DNA from: Verrucomicrobiota bacterium
GTDB lineage: Bacteria; Verrucomicrobiota; Verrucomicrobiia; Verrucomicrobiales; DEV007
Length of the DNA: 64,000 bases
Reading direction: 5' to 3'
Assembly (NCBI GenBank): GCA_020630975.1
Contig: JAHDID010000004.1
Location: 56,177-120,176 of the forward strand
The translations under genes were made by a program, and so were the position numbers. The notes under the pieces were generated by a model. It was not told the origin of the DNA. It ran no database searches and saw nothing but the letters and a program-made list of their open reading frames with translations. Positions 53,009 through 62,070 of the stretch are shown here, piece by piece (within the stretch, counting starts at the first letter, position 1; every line of letters begins with the position of its first letter).

Positions 53009-54547
53009 TCACTTGGCGCTGACTAGGTTTTCACCCGTCATCGCAGCTGGCTGCTCCAGACCTAGTAGGTGGAGCATGGTGGGGGCGATGTCGGCTAGCT
53101 TGCCGTCGGCTAGGTTGATCGAGTCGCTGTCGTCGCCTACGTAGATCATCTCTACGAGATTGGTCGTGTGGGCGGTGTGGGGCGAGCCGTCTGGCTTGAT
53201 CATCTGCTCGCAGTTGCCGTGGTCGGCGGTGATCAGTAGCTTGCCACCTAGGTCGAGGACTTTGGTCACGACTTGCTCTACGGCTTGATCGATGGTCTCG
53301 CAGGCTTTCATGGCTGCGGGGACAAAGCCGGTGTGGCCGACCATGTCGGGGTTGGCGTAATTTACGATGACCATGTCGAACTCTGCTAGGCGGTCCATGA
53401 GCACATCGGTCACCTGACCGGCGGACATCTCTGGCTTTTCGTCGTAGGTCTTCACATCCTGCGGCGACTGGCGTAGCACGCGCTCCTCGCCCTCGAATGG
53501 CTCTTCGAGACCGCCGTTGAAGAAAAACGATACGTGTGGGTATTTCTCGGTCTCGGCTAGGCGCAGCTGAGTCTTGCCGGCTTCGGAGACGACTTTGCCG
53601 AGCACATCGTCGAGTGTCTCAGGCGGAAAGGCGACTGGGCAGTCGTAGGTCTCGTCATACTCAGTCATGGTCACGAAGTGGACCTTTGGCTGGACACCTC
53701 GATCGAAGCCATCGAAGTCGTCATTTAGAATAGCCTGGCTAAACTGGCGGGCGCGGTCGGCGCGGAAGTTGAAAAACAACACCACATCGCCATCGCGTAC
53801 GCGCTGCTCCTCGTGAGCATCGAAGATCATGGCAGGCATGAACTCGTCGGTGGTGTCGTGGGCGTATTTATCTTTGATCGCCTCGCTAGCGAGGATCTCT
53901 TGCTTCTGGCCTTTGCCATGGACGATAGCGTCCCAGCCTAGCTGGGTGCGATCCCAGCGCTTGTCGCGGTCCATGGCGTAGTAGCGACCTACCACAGTGG
54001 AGATGCGAGCGCCGTGCTCGGCTAGCTTGTCCTCGCAGTAGCTCACGTAGTCTTTGCCACCAGTGGGTGAAGTATCACGGCCATCAGTGATCGCGTGCAG
54101 CATGATGTCGCTCACACCTGCTGCCTTGGCCTCGGCCGCCAGTGCTACGATGTGGTCCTGGTGACTGTGCACACCACCGTCGGAGACGAGACCGATCAGG
54201 TGTAGGCGGGTATCTTTGGCCTTTGAGAAAGCATCCTTGAGCACTTCGTTTTGGCCTAGCTGGCCTTCGTCGATGTTTTTATTAATCCGAGTCAGGTCCT
54301 GGTAGACGATGCGACCGGCGCCGAGATTGAGGTGGCCGACCTCGGAGTTGCCCATCTGGCCCTCTGGCAGACCCACATCTAGCCCGCTGGCGGAGATGTG
54401 GCATACGGGGTATTTCTCTAGCAGCCCATCGGTGAATGGGGTGTCTGCTAGGCGAGGACAGTCGCCATTTTTCTCCGCTTCCGCGGCACCGCCAGGATTA
54501 TCGCCCCAGCCGTCGCGGATGATCAGTACTACAGGTTGCTTAGCCAT
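53009..54547 (-). CDS. gpmI: 2,3-bisphosphoglycerate-independent phosphoglycerate mutase
   Basis: 512 residues, normal length. It interconverts 3- and 2-phosphoglycerate in glycolysis, using two Mn ions and a phosphoserine. IIRDGWGDN (Asp12) holds the first metal site. GQMGNSEVGHLNLGAGR contains the nucleophile Ser68. HSHQDH, DGRDTSP, YYAMDRDKRWDR, FFNFRADRARQ, ANPDMVGHTG and ITADHGNCEQM give the other active-site positions. Start at ATG 54545-54547. It is alone on its strand and faces the nucleotidyltransferase gene across 125 bp. Confidence 0.96.
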   Translation of the reverse strand: MAKQPVVLIIRDGWGDNPGGAAEAEKNGDCPRLADTPFTDGLLEKYPVCHISASGLDVGLPEGQMGNSEVGHLNLGAGRIVYQDLTRINKNIDEGQLGQNEVLKDAFSKAKDTRLHLIGLVSDGGVHSHQDHIVALAAEAKAAGVSDIMLHAITDGRDTSPTGGKDYVSYCEDKLAEHGARISTVVGRYYAMDRDKRWDRTQLGWDAIVHGKGQKQEILASEAIKDKYAHDTTDEFMPAMIFDAHEEQRVRDGDVVLFFNFRADRARQFSQAILNDDFDGFDRGVQPKVHFVTMTEYDETYDCPVAFPPETLDDVLGKVVSEAGKTQLRLAETEKYPHVSFFFNGGLEEPFEGEERVLRQSPQDVKTYDEKPEMSAGQVTDVLMDRLAEFDMVIVNYANPDMVGHTGFVPAAMKACETIDQAVEQVVTKVLDLGGKLLITADHGNCEQMIKPDGSPHTAHTTNLVEMIYVGDDSDSINLADGKLADIAPTMLHLLGLEQPAAMTGENLVSAK

Positions 54548-54672
54548 GGCGGGAGTATTATGCCAAATGCACCTCCCGCAAGGGGACTTTTCGCCCTGCT
54601 GTATAGCCTCTAAATGATTCCACCTCCATTTCTCGCCTGCCTGCGATTATTAAGTTACCGTAGGCCCAACGT

Positions 54673-55188
54673 ATGGATGCCTTCACCCAAGTCCTTTCTG
54701 CTCTTTCCAACCGCAATGTGCGCTTCATCGTAGTCGGTGGCGTGGCGGTGAATGCCCATGGTTTTCAGCGCTTCACGCAGGATTTGGATCTCGCTCTAGA
54801 TCTGTCTAAAGAGAATGTCGAAGTCGCCCTAGAGGTCTTCGAAGGGCTCGGATTCCGCCCTCGCGTGCCGGTTCAAATGGCCGATTTCCTCAATCTGGAA
54901 TTACGAAAAAAATGGATTTCGGAGAAAGGAATGAAAGTTTTCACACTTATCAGTGACAGACTGAATGGATTAATTGTCGATATTTTTGCAGAAGATCCTT
55001 TTCCTTTTGCCGAAACGCTGGCAAAATCCTTCACCGACGACCTGGGGGCTGATGCTGCCATCACCATCCCATTCCTCGATCTGGAGTCGCTGATAGCGAT
55101 GAAGATAGAGTCAGGTCGCCCCAACGATCTTCGCGACGTCGAAGAACTAAGACTCCTTCAACATGAAATCACGAAAAGACAGAGCTGA
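54673..55188 (+). CDS. Nucleotidyltransferase-like protein (MNT/AbiEii type)
   Basis: 171 residues. FIVVGGVAVNAHGFQRFTQDLDLAL gives the GG motif and DxD site of the small nucleotidyltransferase family, and LESLIAMKIESGRPNDLRDVEEL is the usual later helix with a conserved Lys and Asp. Such proteins act as toxin or regulator partners in AbiE/MNT-HEPN pairs or in simple two-gene sets. It overlaps the next small gene by 26 bp (55163-55188), which implies a coupled unit. No abortive-infection role is proven. Confidence 0.8.
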   Translation: MDAFTQVLSALSNRNVRFIVVGGVAVNAHGFQRFTQDLDLALDLSKENVEVALEVFEGLGFRPRVPVQMADFLNLELRKKWISEKGMKVFTLISDRLNGLIVDIFAEDPFPFAETLAKSFTDDLGADAAITIPFLDLESLIAMKIESGRPNDLRDVEELRLLQHEITKRQS

Positions 55189-55369
55189 CGACCTGATAGA
55201 AAGGGACGCCTGGTTTGGCGTATCCTACGAAGGCGCGCGCATCCAAAACCTGCGCGACGCCCAAACTGTATCTTTGCAGAGCAAACTCGCTTGGCTAGAC
55301 CAGGCTCGAGACTTCGCCCACCGGACTTCGCAAAAGCTCCGCCAACAGGCTGAGATCAATGCCGCCTAG
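55163..55369 (+). CDS. Small basic/acidic helical partner of the nucleotidyltransferase
   Basis: 68 residues, start ATG 55163 inside the end of the nucleotidyltransferase gene. It is charged and helical (RADDLIERDAWFGVSYEG, LQSKLAWLDQARDFAHR) with no known domain. The 26-bp overlap and size suggest the second part of a two-component system, antitoxin-like or a chaperone. Ends 4 bp before the stop of the convergent OmpA-domain gene. Confidence 0.65.
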   Translation: MKSRKDRADDLIERDAWFGVSYEGARIQNLRDAQTVSLQSKLAWLDQARDFAHRTSQKLRQQAEINAA

Positions 55370-55373
55370 AGCG

Positions 55374-55970
55374 CTAGTTCCCTGGTAGCAGCTCGAACTC
55401 AAGTCGGGTCCTCCCCCTGAGTTTTCGCCCCTCTTGGTCAGGTACGTCATTGTCATTGTTGCTAAAGGTCTGGATCCTTGATGCAGGGATCCCAAGACTG
55501 ACTAGATAATCCAAACCGGCTTTTGCCCGATCATCAGAGAGCTGCTGATCATCATGACCGGTGTTAGATCTGATCAGAATATTGTACTGCGGGTTAGCCT
55601 TTAGGTAATCCGCCACTTTGTCCAACTCTGCCATGCCCTCGGGTGACATCTCTGCTTTGTACCTGCGGAAGTAATTTTTTTTGCCCAGACTGATCTCATC
55701 ATAGATATTGGGAACATCTTGAGGCGGGTCCGGATCGACCGTCGGATCCACGGTCGTTTGCTGCTGAAACACACGCCCTAACTGCTCCGCGTCTAGCATG
55801 GCCAAGGTTTGCGACAGCTTGCGACTGTATCGCCGGTAATTATCTCTCGGATACGGACTATCTGCAGCGATAGCATCTAGTATGGTATCAACATCGATCT
55901 GCTGCCCATAGCTGAGCGTTGTGCCTGCTAAAGCGATAAATGAGAGAATAACGAGCCGAAAATGAACCAT
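55374..55970 (-). CDS. OmpA-domain periplasmic protein
   Basis: 198 residues with a signal peptide (about 1-23). The C-terminal half is an OmpA/MotB-type peptidoglycan-binding domain: LDKVADYLKANPQYNILIRSNTGHDDQQLSDDRAKAGLDYLVSLGIPASRIQTFS-type order, with the NTGHDDQQLS and RAKAGLDYLVS motifs and an Arg near the end. The N-terminal part is short and Asp-rich. It likely anchors to peptidoglycan in the periplasm. Not tied to any nearby operon; the gap to the gene at 56027 is 56 bp. Confidence 0.8.
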   Translation of the reverse strand: MVHFRLVILSFIALAGTTLSYGQQIDVDTILDAIAADSPYPRDNYRRYSRKLSQTLAMLDAEQLGRVFQQQTTVDPTVDPDPPQDVPNIYDEISLGKKNYFRRYKAEMSPEGMAELDKVADYLKANPQYNILIRSNTGHDDQQLSDDRAKAGLDYLVSLGIPASRIQTFSNNDNDVPDQEGRKLRGRTRLEFELLPGN

Positions 55971-56026
55971 CGAGTTGGGGTTAGAAAAGTATAACGCTCA
56001 TCTTAACCATTAACCACTCGATAATT

Positions 56027-57298
56027 TTAAATTTTCTCAATCCTTCTCTTAGAAATTACCACTGCTAGGACTAAGGCCAAGCCACCCAGCACAGCCATTG
56101 CTACACTCGGCGTCGGCAGGTACCAACGCGCGGTCAGCTGCCAGCCTAGAAGCATCATGCCAAAGACAGCGGCAGTCGCGATCAGCCAGACCTTCGTCAG
56201 CCCACGATGCCCCTGCAGCGCTATCAGCCCACAGCACACCATAGGAATAGCCAGCACATCATTGTAAGTGTGCCGATACGCAGGCAGCAGAAAATCGCCC
56301 AAAACAATCCAGGCTGCGACTGCCCACCAGATGGCTGCAGAGCCCGCCCGACGCCACGACAGGTAGCCAACCGTAGCTAGCATCGCAATCCCCCACACAG
56401 CCAGCAGCACCATAGCAGGTAGGGAAAATGACACCAATCGGTAGATCGACGTATCGGCAAACGGGATGGTACGATCCAACCCAGCGATGACCTCTAGCGG
56501 GATACCCTCGATGGTATTCGGATATGACATCGAGCCTCGGCTCGGTCGCATCTGGTTCAGATAGATCTCTGAGTGCAGCTCCATCGCCTCGCGATACTGC
56601 TGCCAGATCGGCGGCCCAAAAAGTATCGTGGGCACGATAAAAACGATCAACCCACCTAGCCCTATCGCCACCAGAGTCGTCCACCGCCTAGCCAGTGCAG
56701 CAGGGGCAGCCGCCCCGATCAAGGTCGGTCGACAGCCCAGCAGCATCCCACAGAGCAGACCTTCGGAGATATCCACTAGGCTCGATCGCTGCTGCCGCAG
56801 GCTCAGCCAGACCAGCAATATAAAACACGCGGCATACACAGAATAGATCTGCCCATGATCGACATGGTGCCTCCAACTCGGCGATAGGCTATAGAGCAGC
56901 ACCAGCACGATACCCCAGTCGGCCGTACTCCGCTCAGACATCGATCGTCGCCACAGCAGCAGCGCCGCCACCAGCGTGCCATAGGTAAAGAAAAGCCAGA
57001 GCCACTGCGTATGCCGATAGTTCAAGCCATTCACTAGCGAGTGGCCTGCCAGTACCCAGGGAGTAACCGTCGTCTTGCTCAAAAACAGAGCCCCTGGCTC
57101 ATTGTACACATCGCAAAATGCCTGCGGCTCGCCGGGACGCCACTTGTAGGTGTAGGGATCGACCTTCTCTGCGGCCACACGCGCCCCTGTCACACGGTTT
57201 CGCAGGTCGATCGAACCCCCGTTAGCTGTATTGGCGACATCCCGCAGGAGCCCCCAGCCAGCGAGTAGCCCTAGGATGATGAGTGTGGCAAAACGCAT
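56027..57298 (-). CDS. GT87-like polytopic membrane protein
   Basis: 423 residues from ATG 57296-57298 (a Met 7 codons upstream is also possible). About ten membrane helices; an early extracytoplasmic part with DPYTYKWRPGEPQ and a YNEPGALFLSKTTVTPW segment. The layout resembles DUF2029/GT87 membrane mannosyl- or glycosyl-transferases with a large loop after helix 1, where the catalytic Asp is usually found (VDPY here is a candidate). Lipid-linked sugar donors are expected for the family; the acceptor is unknown. It follows the DUF4403 gene by 53 bp. Confidence 0.68.
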   Translation of the reverse strand: MRFATLIILGLLAGWGLLRDVANTANGGSIDLRNRVTGARVAAEKVDPYTYKWRPGEPQAFCDVYNEPGALFLSKTTVTPWVLAGHSLVNGLNYRHTQWLWLFFTYGTLVAALLLWRRSMSERSTADWGIVLVLLYSLSPSWRHHVDHGQIYSVYAACFILLVWLSLRQQRSSLVDISEGLLCGMLLGCRPTLIGAAAPAALARRWTTLVAIGLGGLIVFIVPTILFGPPIWQQYREAMELHSEIYLNQMRPSRGSMSYPNTIEGIPLEVIAGLDRTIPFADTSIYRLVSFSLPAMVLLAVWGIAMLATVGYLSWRRAGSAAIWWAVAAWIVLGDFLLPAYRHTYNDVLAIPMVCCGLIALQGHRGLTKVWLIATAAVFGMMLLGWQLTARWYLPTPSVAMAVLGGLALVLAVVISKRRIEKI

Positions 57299-57351
57299 AG
57301 AAGATTTTCTGAGGCGCACAGGATACTAGATCTCCCGTCTGGTAGAAACCT

Positions 57352-58839
57352 CTAAAATACCAGTCGCTTCATCTCCACCTCGATATGGCTCCTCGCCCCT
57401 AGGACGAAGACGATACCTGGACTCTCGGGGGCATTCCACGATGGGCGCTCGATGGTGTAGGCCCCGAGCAGATGTACATCCGGCTTGGCCACGGATAGCC
57501 CGACATGGTCTGGGATATTCAGTTGCCCGACCACTTTGTGAATCTCGTCCTCTAGCTTTGGCAGGTATTCCTTTAGGTCGATCCGCAGATCATTTTCGAT
57601 CGATTTCACCAGGATATCCTCCATCAGCCAGGCAGCCGTCTCAGAGAGCATCTCCTTGGTCTTGTAGGCTAGAGAGACGTCGGAAAAGCCCATCGTCTGG
57701 GTGACACAATCGATGATCGGCCGAGCTCGGATCTGGACCTTGCCATAGAGTCCATCGGCAAACTGACCATCGAGCGCATTCACCTTCATCACCACATCGA
57801 GATAGCCAGACGGAGCCATATGTATCTGAGGGGCCGATATCTCCAGCGCTGCGCCAAACTTATTTTCGATCGGGAAAGTGCGCGATACCAGCATCTCATT
57901 GAGCACCTGAAAATCGGCAATGATCGGCACCCGGATCTCGGTGAGCGGATCCGTAGAGAGCAGGTCGAGATCCGGCAGCTCCTCCGGCAATCGCTCACCC
58001 GGCTCCGAGCTAGTGATGTAAGACTGAGCTACGATACCGAGAGTCATCGCCAGACTCTCGCTATCGGAATAGTCAATCTGCCCCATCTGCACAAAACCGG
58101 GATCAAAAACCACCCAAGAGTCGACATCGGGCGCAATGCGTTTGTTGATATGAGCCTGATCCCAGATTTTCTGAATGCCCGGCTTTAGGTTCAGTGTCTT
58201 GGCGAGATTTGGCCCCACCTTCTCAGCCTGCTCGGCCACGACTGGAGCCAGAGCATCGTGCACCTTTTGGCGACCATCGATCGTCCCTAGCTTGCCCAGG
58301 GTCAGTTCTGCTCGATGGACCTTCAGCATCGGGGTGATGCGAGGAAAAATAGTCCAGTCCCGAGTCACCGAAGGGGCTAGACGCCCGCTGATGACACCCT
58401 CCACCTGAGCACTACCTTTGATCGGGATGTTTAGCTTTGTCAGCTTCCCAGTGGAGTAGGCATCGCCAGCCACGGGGAAATAGAAAGTCAGATCGCGCCC
58501 CGCGTTATTGATCTTCACTGGCCCAGGAAACATCTGCCAGTGGATGATCCCATCGTGGATCTTCTCATGCACATTTTTCTCCACAGAGCCCACCAGCTTG
58601 CGCGGAGCCTTTGCATTGGTCACGTCCGCCAGAGCTTGCAGAGGGAGCTTCAGCTTCACTGCCACGAGAGAGCGCTCCGGTATCGGAAAATCGCGCTCAC
58701 CCAGAGGAACTCCAGGCTGAGGTGCCAGCTCCATCATCATATCGGGGCCGACGACTTTAGTGAGGACTGGCACTGCGACCACGACACCGATGATGACTAG
58801 GAAGATGCTGACGAGGAAACCCAGCAAAAACTTAATCAT
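57352..58839 (-). CDS. DUF4403 family membrane-anchored protein
   Basis: 495 residues with one N-terminal membrane helix (about 3-28). The soluble part follows DUF4403 features: early FPIPERSLVAVKLKLPL, DLTFYFPVAGDAYSTGKL, a long middle with an amphipathic lipid-binding-like pattern (GQIDYSDSESLAMTLGIVAQ), and RIDLKEYLPKLEDEIHKVV near the end. DUF4403 is related to SMP/BPI-like lipid-binding folds, so a lipid or LPS handling role in the envelope is a reasonable guess. It is the first gene of a pair with the GT87-like gene. Confidence 0.82.
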   Translation of the reverse strand: MIKFLLGFLVSIFLVIIGVVVAVPVLTKVVGPDMMMELAPQPGVPLGERDFPIPERSLVAVKLKLPLQALADVTNAKAPRKLVGSVEKNVHEKIHDGIIHWQMFPGPVKINNAGRDLTFYFPVAGDAYSTGKLTKLNIPIKGSAQVEGVISGRLAPSVTRDWTIFPRITPMLKVHRAELTLGKLGTIDGRQKVHDALAPVVAEQAEKVGPNLAKTLNLKPGIQKIWDQAHINKRIAPDVDSWVVFDPGFVQMGQIDYSDSESLAMTLGIVAQSYITSSEPGERLPEELPDLDLLSTDPLTEIRVPIIADFQVLNEMLVSRTFPIENKFGAALEISAPQIHMAPSGYLDVVMKVNALDGQFADGLYGKVQIRARPIIDCVTQTMGFSDVSLAYKTKEMLSETAAWLMEDILVKSIENDLRIDLKEYLPKLEDEIHKVVGQLNIPDHVGLSVAKPDVHLLGAYTIERPSWNAPESPGIVFVLGARSHIEVEMKRLVF

Positions 58840-59045
58840 TTTAAAATTCTAACAAAACAGAGTAGTTAATCAAACTTTATTTTTAAAATAATCCAGGAAA
58901 CATTCGCCACCGGACCTCCTCTTTGTAAACGCAGTAGCCCTCACTCTGCTGACAAAGAAAATCCGATATTGCTCCTAGATGGCACTTCAGTGCGCCGAGA
59001 TTAGGCATTTACACGCTGCCGTGGTTTTGCCACCCTCGCTGTCTT

Positions 59046-60737
59046 ATGATAGCTTCGCCATCTGTGACTCTGGCTCAAGGCCCACTCCCTACCACTTCTC
59101 TGATAGCTCTGCTCATCTTCGGCATCGCTCTACTGCTCATCATGATCCTGCGGTTTAAGTGGCAGGCATTCATCGCCCTACTGATCGCCTCGATCGCTGT
59201 GGCTTTGGGAGCGGTGTTTATCAATGGCGAGGCAGACACCGTGGCTGTCGAGTCGGTAGCCAGTCGAGATGGCCAGGTCATCTTCTCCGTGCCAGGACAC
59301 GGGCGCGAGGTAGGAGCTACGGTGACTGTCTCGGGCTGTGAACCAGGCGGCTACAATGGCCGGCATACTGTCGCAAAAGTCCTCAGTCCAGACACCATCG
59401 TGCTGGACAGTGTGAGCGACCTAGGCGGCCTCGCCAAAGCCGGTAGTCTGACGAATCCTTACGCCATCTCTCTGACCCAGATCGGTGGTACCGTCGTGAA
59501 AAGCATGGGTGGAGCCCTAGGTTTCATCGCGACTATCATCGGCATCGGAGCGATCTTTGGCGCCCTGCTCGAGCACTCGGGAGGCACCCAGGCACTGGCA
59601 CGATCGACCCTGCGTGTCTTTGGCGAAAAGCGCGCCCCTTGGGCCATGCTTTTGACCGGCTTTGTCATCTCGATCCCCGTATTTCTCGATGTGGCCCTAG
59701 TCATCCTCGCGCCGCTTCTCTACGCACTAGCTCGCGATACCAAAAAGCCACTGCTCACCTTTGGCCTACCTCTAGTAGCAGGCATGGCTGTCACCCACGC
59801 CTTTGTCCCGCCCACTCCCGGACCAGTCGCTGTCGGTTACATCCTGGGGGTAAACCTCGGCTGGGTGATCGCGTTCGGCGTGCTGGTAGGCCTACCTACT
59901 GCACTCGTCTGTGGACCTATTCTCTGCTCTAAATTGGCCAAACTCGTCGACGTGCCTCTTCCTGATCACATCGCCGATGCCGATCTCGATGAGTCAGAGG
60001 CCAAGCTGCCGCCGGTAGGATTGATCCTCGGGCTCATCGCTCTCCCGATCGCCCTCATTCTCGCCTCGACCATCGTCGAGCAGATCGTCGCCGGTCAGCT
60101 GGATCCCACACTGAGCAATAGCGCTCGCAAAGCAGCCCTAGCAGGCGCCCTGACTACCTCTGCCCTACCACTCCAGATTATCCACTGTATCGGCCATCCC
60201 GTGATCGCTCTGCTCGGCTCGACCATCCTTGCCCTTTGGTTTCTCGGCACCCGTCGTGGCGCTACCAAAGATGACATCCTAGAGATCTGTACCAAAGCAC
60301 TCGGCCCCGCAGGTATCATCATCCTCATCACTGGTGCGGGTGGCGTCTTCAAAGGTGTGCTCATCTCTACCGGTATCGCCGATGCCTTGGCAGTCGCCTT
60401 CGGCAATAGCGGCATCCCTGTGATCGCCCTTGCCTACATCTTTGCCACGCTCGTCCGCATCGCTCAGGGCTCCGCCACCGTCGCTATGCTCACTGCCGCA
60501 GGACTGATGGTCGGTTTCACCGAGGATCTATCCCAGCAAATGCTAGCCCTCATCACTGTAGCCATCGCAGCAGGAGCGACCGGCTTCTCACACGTCAATG
60601 ACTCCGGCTTCTGGATGATCTCCCGCTACCTCGGCATGACCGAAAAGCAGACCTTCAAAACCTGGTCCGTCGTCTCGACAGCCATCTCGCTATTCAGCTT
60701 CGTGCTGATCATGATCATCAGCCTGTTTGTGAAATAG
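59046..60737 (+). CDS. GntP-family (gluconate:H+ symporter type) permease with inserted domain
   Basis: 563 residues. Twelve or more membrane helices, with the family stretches GGALGFIATIIGIGAIFGALLEHSGG, PVFLDVALVILAPLLYAL, AVTHAFVPPTPGPVAV, SATVAMLTAAGLM and ATGFSHVNDSGFWMISRYLGM. GntP permeases import gluconate or related hydroxy acids with protons. An extra soluble segment (about 64-138) follows helix 2: VIFSVPGHGREVGATVTVSG then YNGRHTVAKVLSPDTIVLD, beta-rich and not part of the common fold. It starts at ATG 59046 and stands alone between divergent and convergent neighbours. Substrate cannot be told. Confidence 0.88.
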   Translation: MIASPSVTLAQGPLPTTSLIALLIFGIALLLIMILRFKWQAFIALLIASIAVALGAVFINGEADTVAVESVASRDGQVIFSVPGHGREVGATVTVSGCEPGGYNGRHTVAKVLSPDTIVLDSVSDLGGLAKAGSLTNPYAISLTQIGGTVVKSMGGALGFIATIIGIGAIFGALLEHSGGTQALARSTLRVFGEKRAPWAMLLTGFVISIPVFLDVALVILAPLLYALARDTKKPLLTFGLPLVAGMAVTHAFVPPTPGPVAVGYILGVNLGWVIAFGVLVGLPTALVCGPILCSKLAKLVDVPLPDHIADADLDESEAKLPPVGLILGLIALPIALILASTIVEQIVAGQLDPTLSNSARKAALAGALTTSALPLQIIHCIGHPVIALLGSTILALWFLGTRRGATKDDILEICTKALGPAGIIILITGAGGVFKGVLISTGIADALAVAFGNSGIPVIALAYIFATLVRIAQGSATVAMLTAAGLMVGFTEDLSQQMLALITVAIAAGATGFSHVNDSGFWMISRYLGMTEKQTFKTWSVVSTAISLFSFVLIMIISLFVK

Positions 60738-60787
60738 ATAGAACTGCAGAAGTAGCGCTACTGGTGAAAACACCATCACATAGAGGG

Positions 60788-60803
60788 ATTGTACCCTATT
60801 GAA
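60788..60803. repeat. Dispersed GGGTACA repeat, single reverse copy
   Basis: ATTGTACCCTATTGAA lies between the GntP-type permease and the LRR protein gene, just past the LRR stop. It is the exact complement of the full-length unit at 51320. Confidence 0.8.
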
Positions 60804-60820
60804 TTTCAGCTTTTTAACGG

Positions 60821-62056
60821 CTAATCCAGCACCGAAAAATCAAAAATAGCCTCTGGCATTTTCTTCTTCAATGCTTCGACCTGATCTTCGGTCACACCAG
60901 AATTTCCCAGCGCGATGATCCGTAGCTCTGGGCACTGTTCTAGCACCGAGATGTCCGTCACCTGTCGGCAGCCGATGAGAGCTAGCTGAGAGAGCTTTTT
61001 CAGGGAACTCAGCTGAGAGATATCGGTGAGATTTCGGCAGCCTGTCAGATCGACTTCTTTCAGATCTGCACCAGTCTCGATACCGTCTAGATTGGTCAGG
61101 CTATGACAATGGGTAAAGCCTGCATACTGCCGCACCGATACTGGCAGACCTGCTAGAGACTCCAGATTGGGACAGGCCTCGAGATGGATCTCAGACAGCT
61201 CCGCGAGCTGGGAAAACGGCTCCAGCGATACTAGCTCGCCCTGCCCGCCCATGCGCAGCACATTCAGTTTGGGGAGACTGCCCACGATCGAAAAGTCGTC
61301 GATCTCGATATTGCGCATATCCAACACGATAAGCTCTGCTAGAGACGCTAGCCCGTCGAGATGCTTGAGATCCTGACAATTGCTCACATCCAGATCCGTC
61401 AGCTCCTGCAGAGAGCCCAGCCCGACGATCTCCGTCAGAGCCATACAGCCATCTAGGTGGAGCATCTTCAGCTTCGGCACGGCCGATAGATCGAGTCGCT
61501 TGAGCCGCCGACAACCACTGAGGTAGAGATTCTCCAGATTTGGCACACCATCCAAATCGAGTGTCTCGATACGCTCACAGGCGGTCAGATCGAGCGTCTT
61601 CAGCGTCGGCAGATCGCGGATGCCAGACACATCGCTGAGCTGGATATTGTGCGTGAGCACGACTTGGGTGAGGCTCGGCGAACCTGCCACACCATCGGCA
61701 CTAGCCAGCTGTGGACAATCGATCGCGATGAGCGACTCGAGCTGCGGGAATCGGGTAGCCCCTGCCAATGATAGTAAATTGCCACTGCCGGTCAGGTCGA
61801 TAGCATGAGGATCGAGCGCGACACCCTCCTCATTGGTCTTCGCCTTTTCAGTGAGATCGGCCAGACGACTCAGATCTTTCAGCTTGCCACTGTTTAGGCT
61901 GAAATGAGTTTCTTCACCATATTGATTCGCCCTGAGCTGGTAGACCTCCTGTAGATCTGCCCGCGCCGAGGACTGCTCGCCCCGCTGCCAAATGAGTAAG
62001 ACCCCCGCGACAGCGAAGATCGCGAAGACGAAGAGGACCAATCTGGCATTTTTCAT
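60821..62056 (-). CDS. Membrane-anchored leucine-rich repeat protein
   Basis: 411 residues with one N-terminal hydrophobic helix (about 5-24). The rest is at least ten repeats of about 22-24 residues of the LRR type (for example LPTLKTLDLTACERIETLDL; LENLYLSGCRRLKRLDLS; SLQELTDLDVSNCQDLKHL), rich in Leu and Cys. LRRs bind proteins. It begins 14 bp after the MoxR gene on the same strand, so it is probably cotranscribed. No enzymatic motif. Confidence 0.85.
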   Translation of the reverse strand: MKNARLVLFVFAIFAVAGVLLIWQRGEQSSARADLQEVYQLRANQYGEETHFSLNSGKLKDLSRLADLTEKAKTNEEGVALDPHAIDLTGSGNLLSLAGATRFPQLESLIAIDCPQLASADGVAGSPSLTQVVLTHNIQLSDVSGIRDLPTLKTLDLTACERIETLDLDGVPNLENLYLSGCRRLKRLDLSAVPKLKMLHLDGCMALTEIVGLGSLQELTDLDVSNCQDLKHLDGLASLAELIVLDMRNIEIDDFSIVGSLPKLNVLRMGGQGELVSLEPFSQLAELSEIHLEACPNLESLAGLPVSVRQYAGFTHCHSLTNLDGIETGADLKEVDLTGCRNLTDISQLSSLKKLSQLALIGCRQVTDISVLEQCPELRIIALGNSGVTEDQVEALKKKMPEAIFDFSVLD

Positions 62057-62070
62057 GGTGTATTACCGGC

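Noticed and set aside
54673-55369. Full AbiE abortive-infection system
   Set aside because: The AbiEi-type antitoxin is missing and the nucleotidyltransferase is short; only the general family call is kept.
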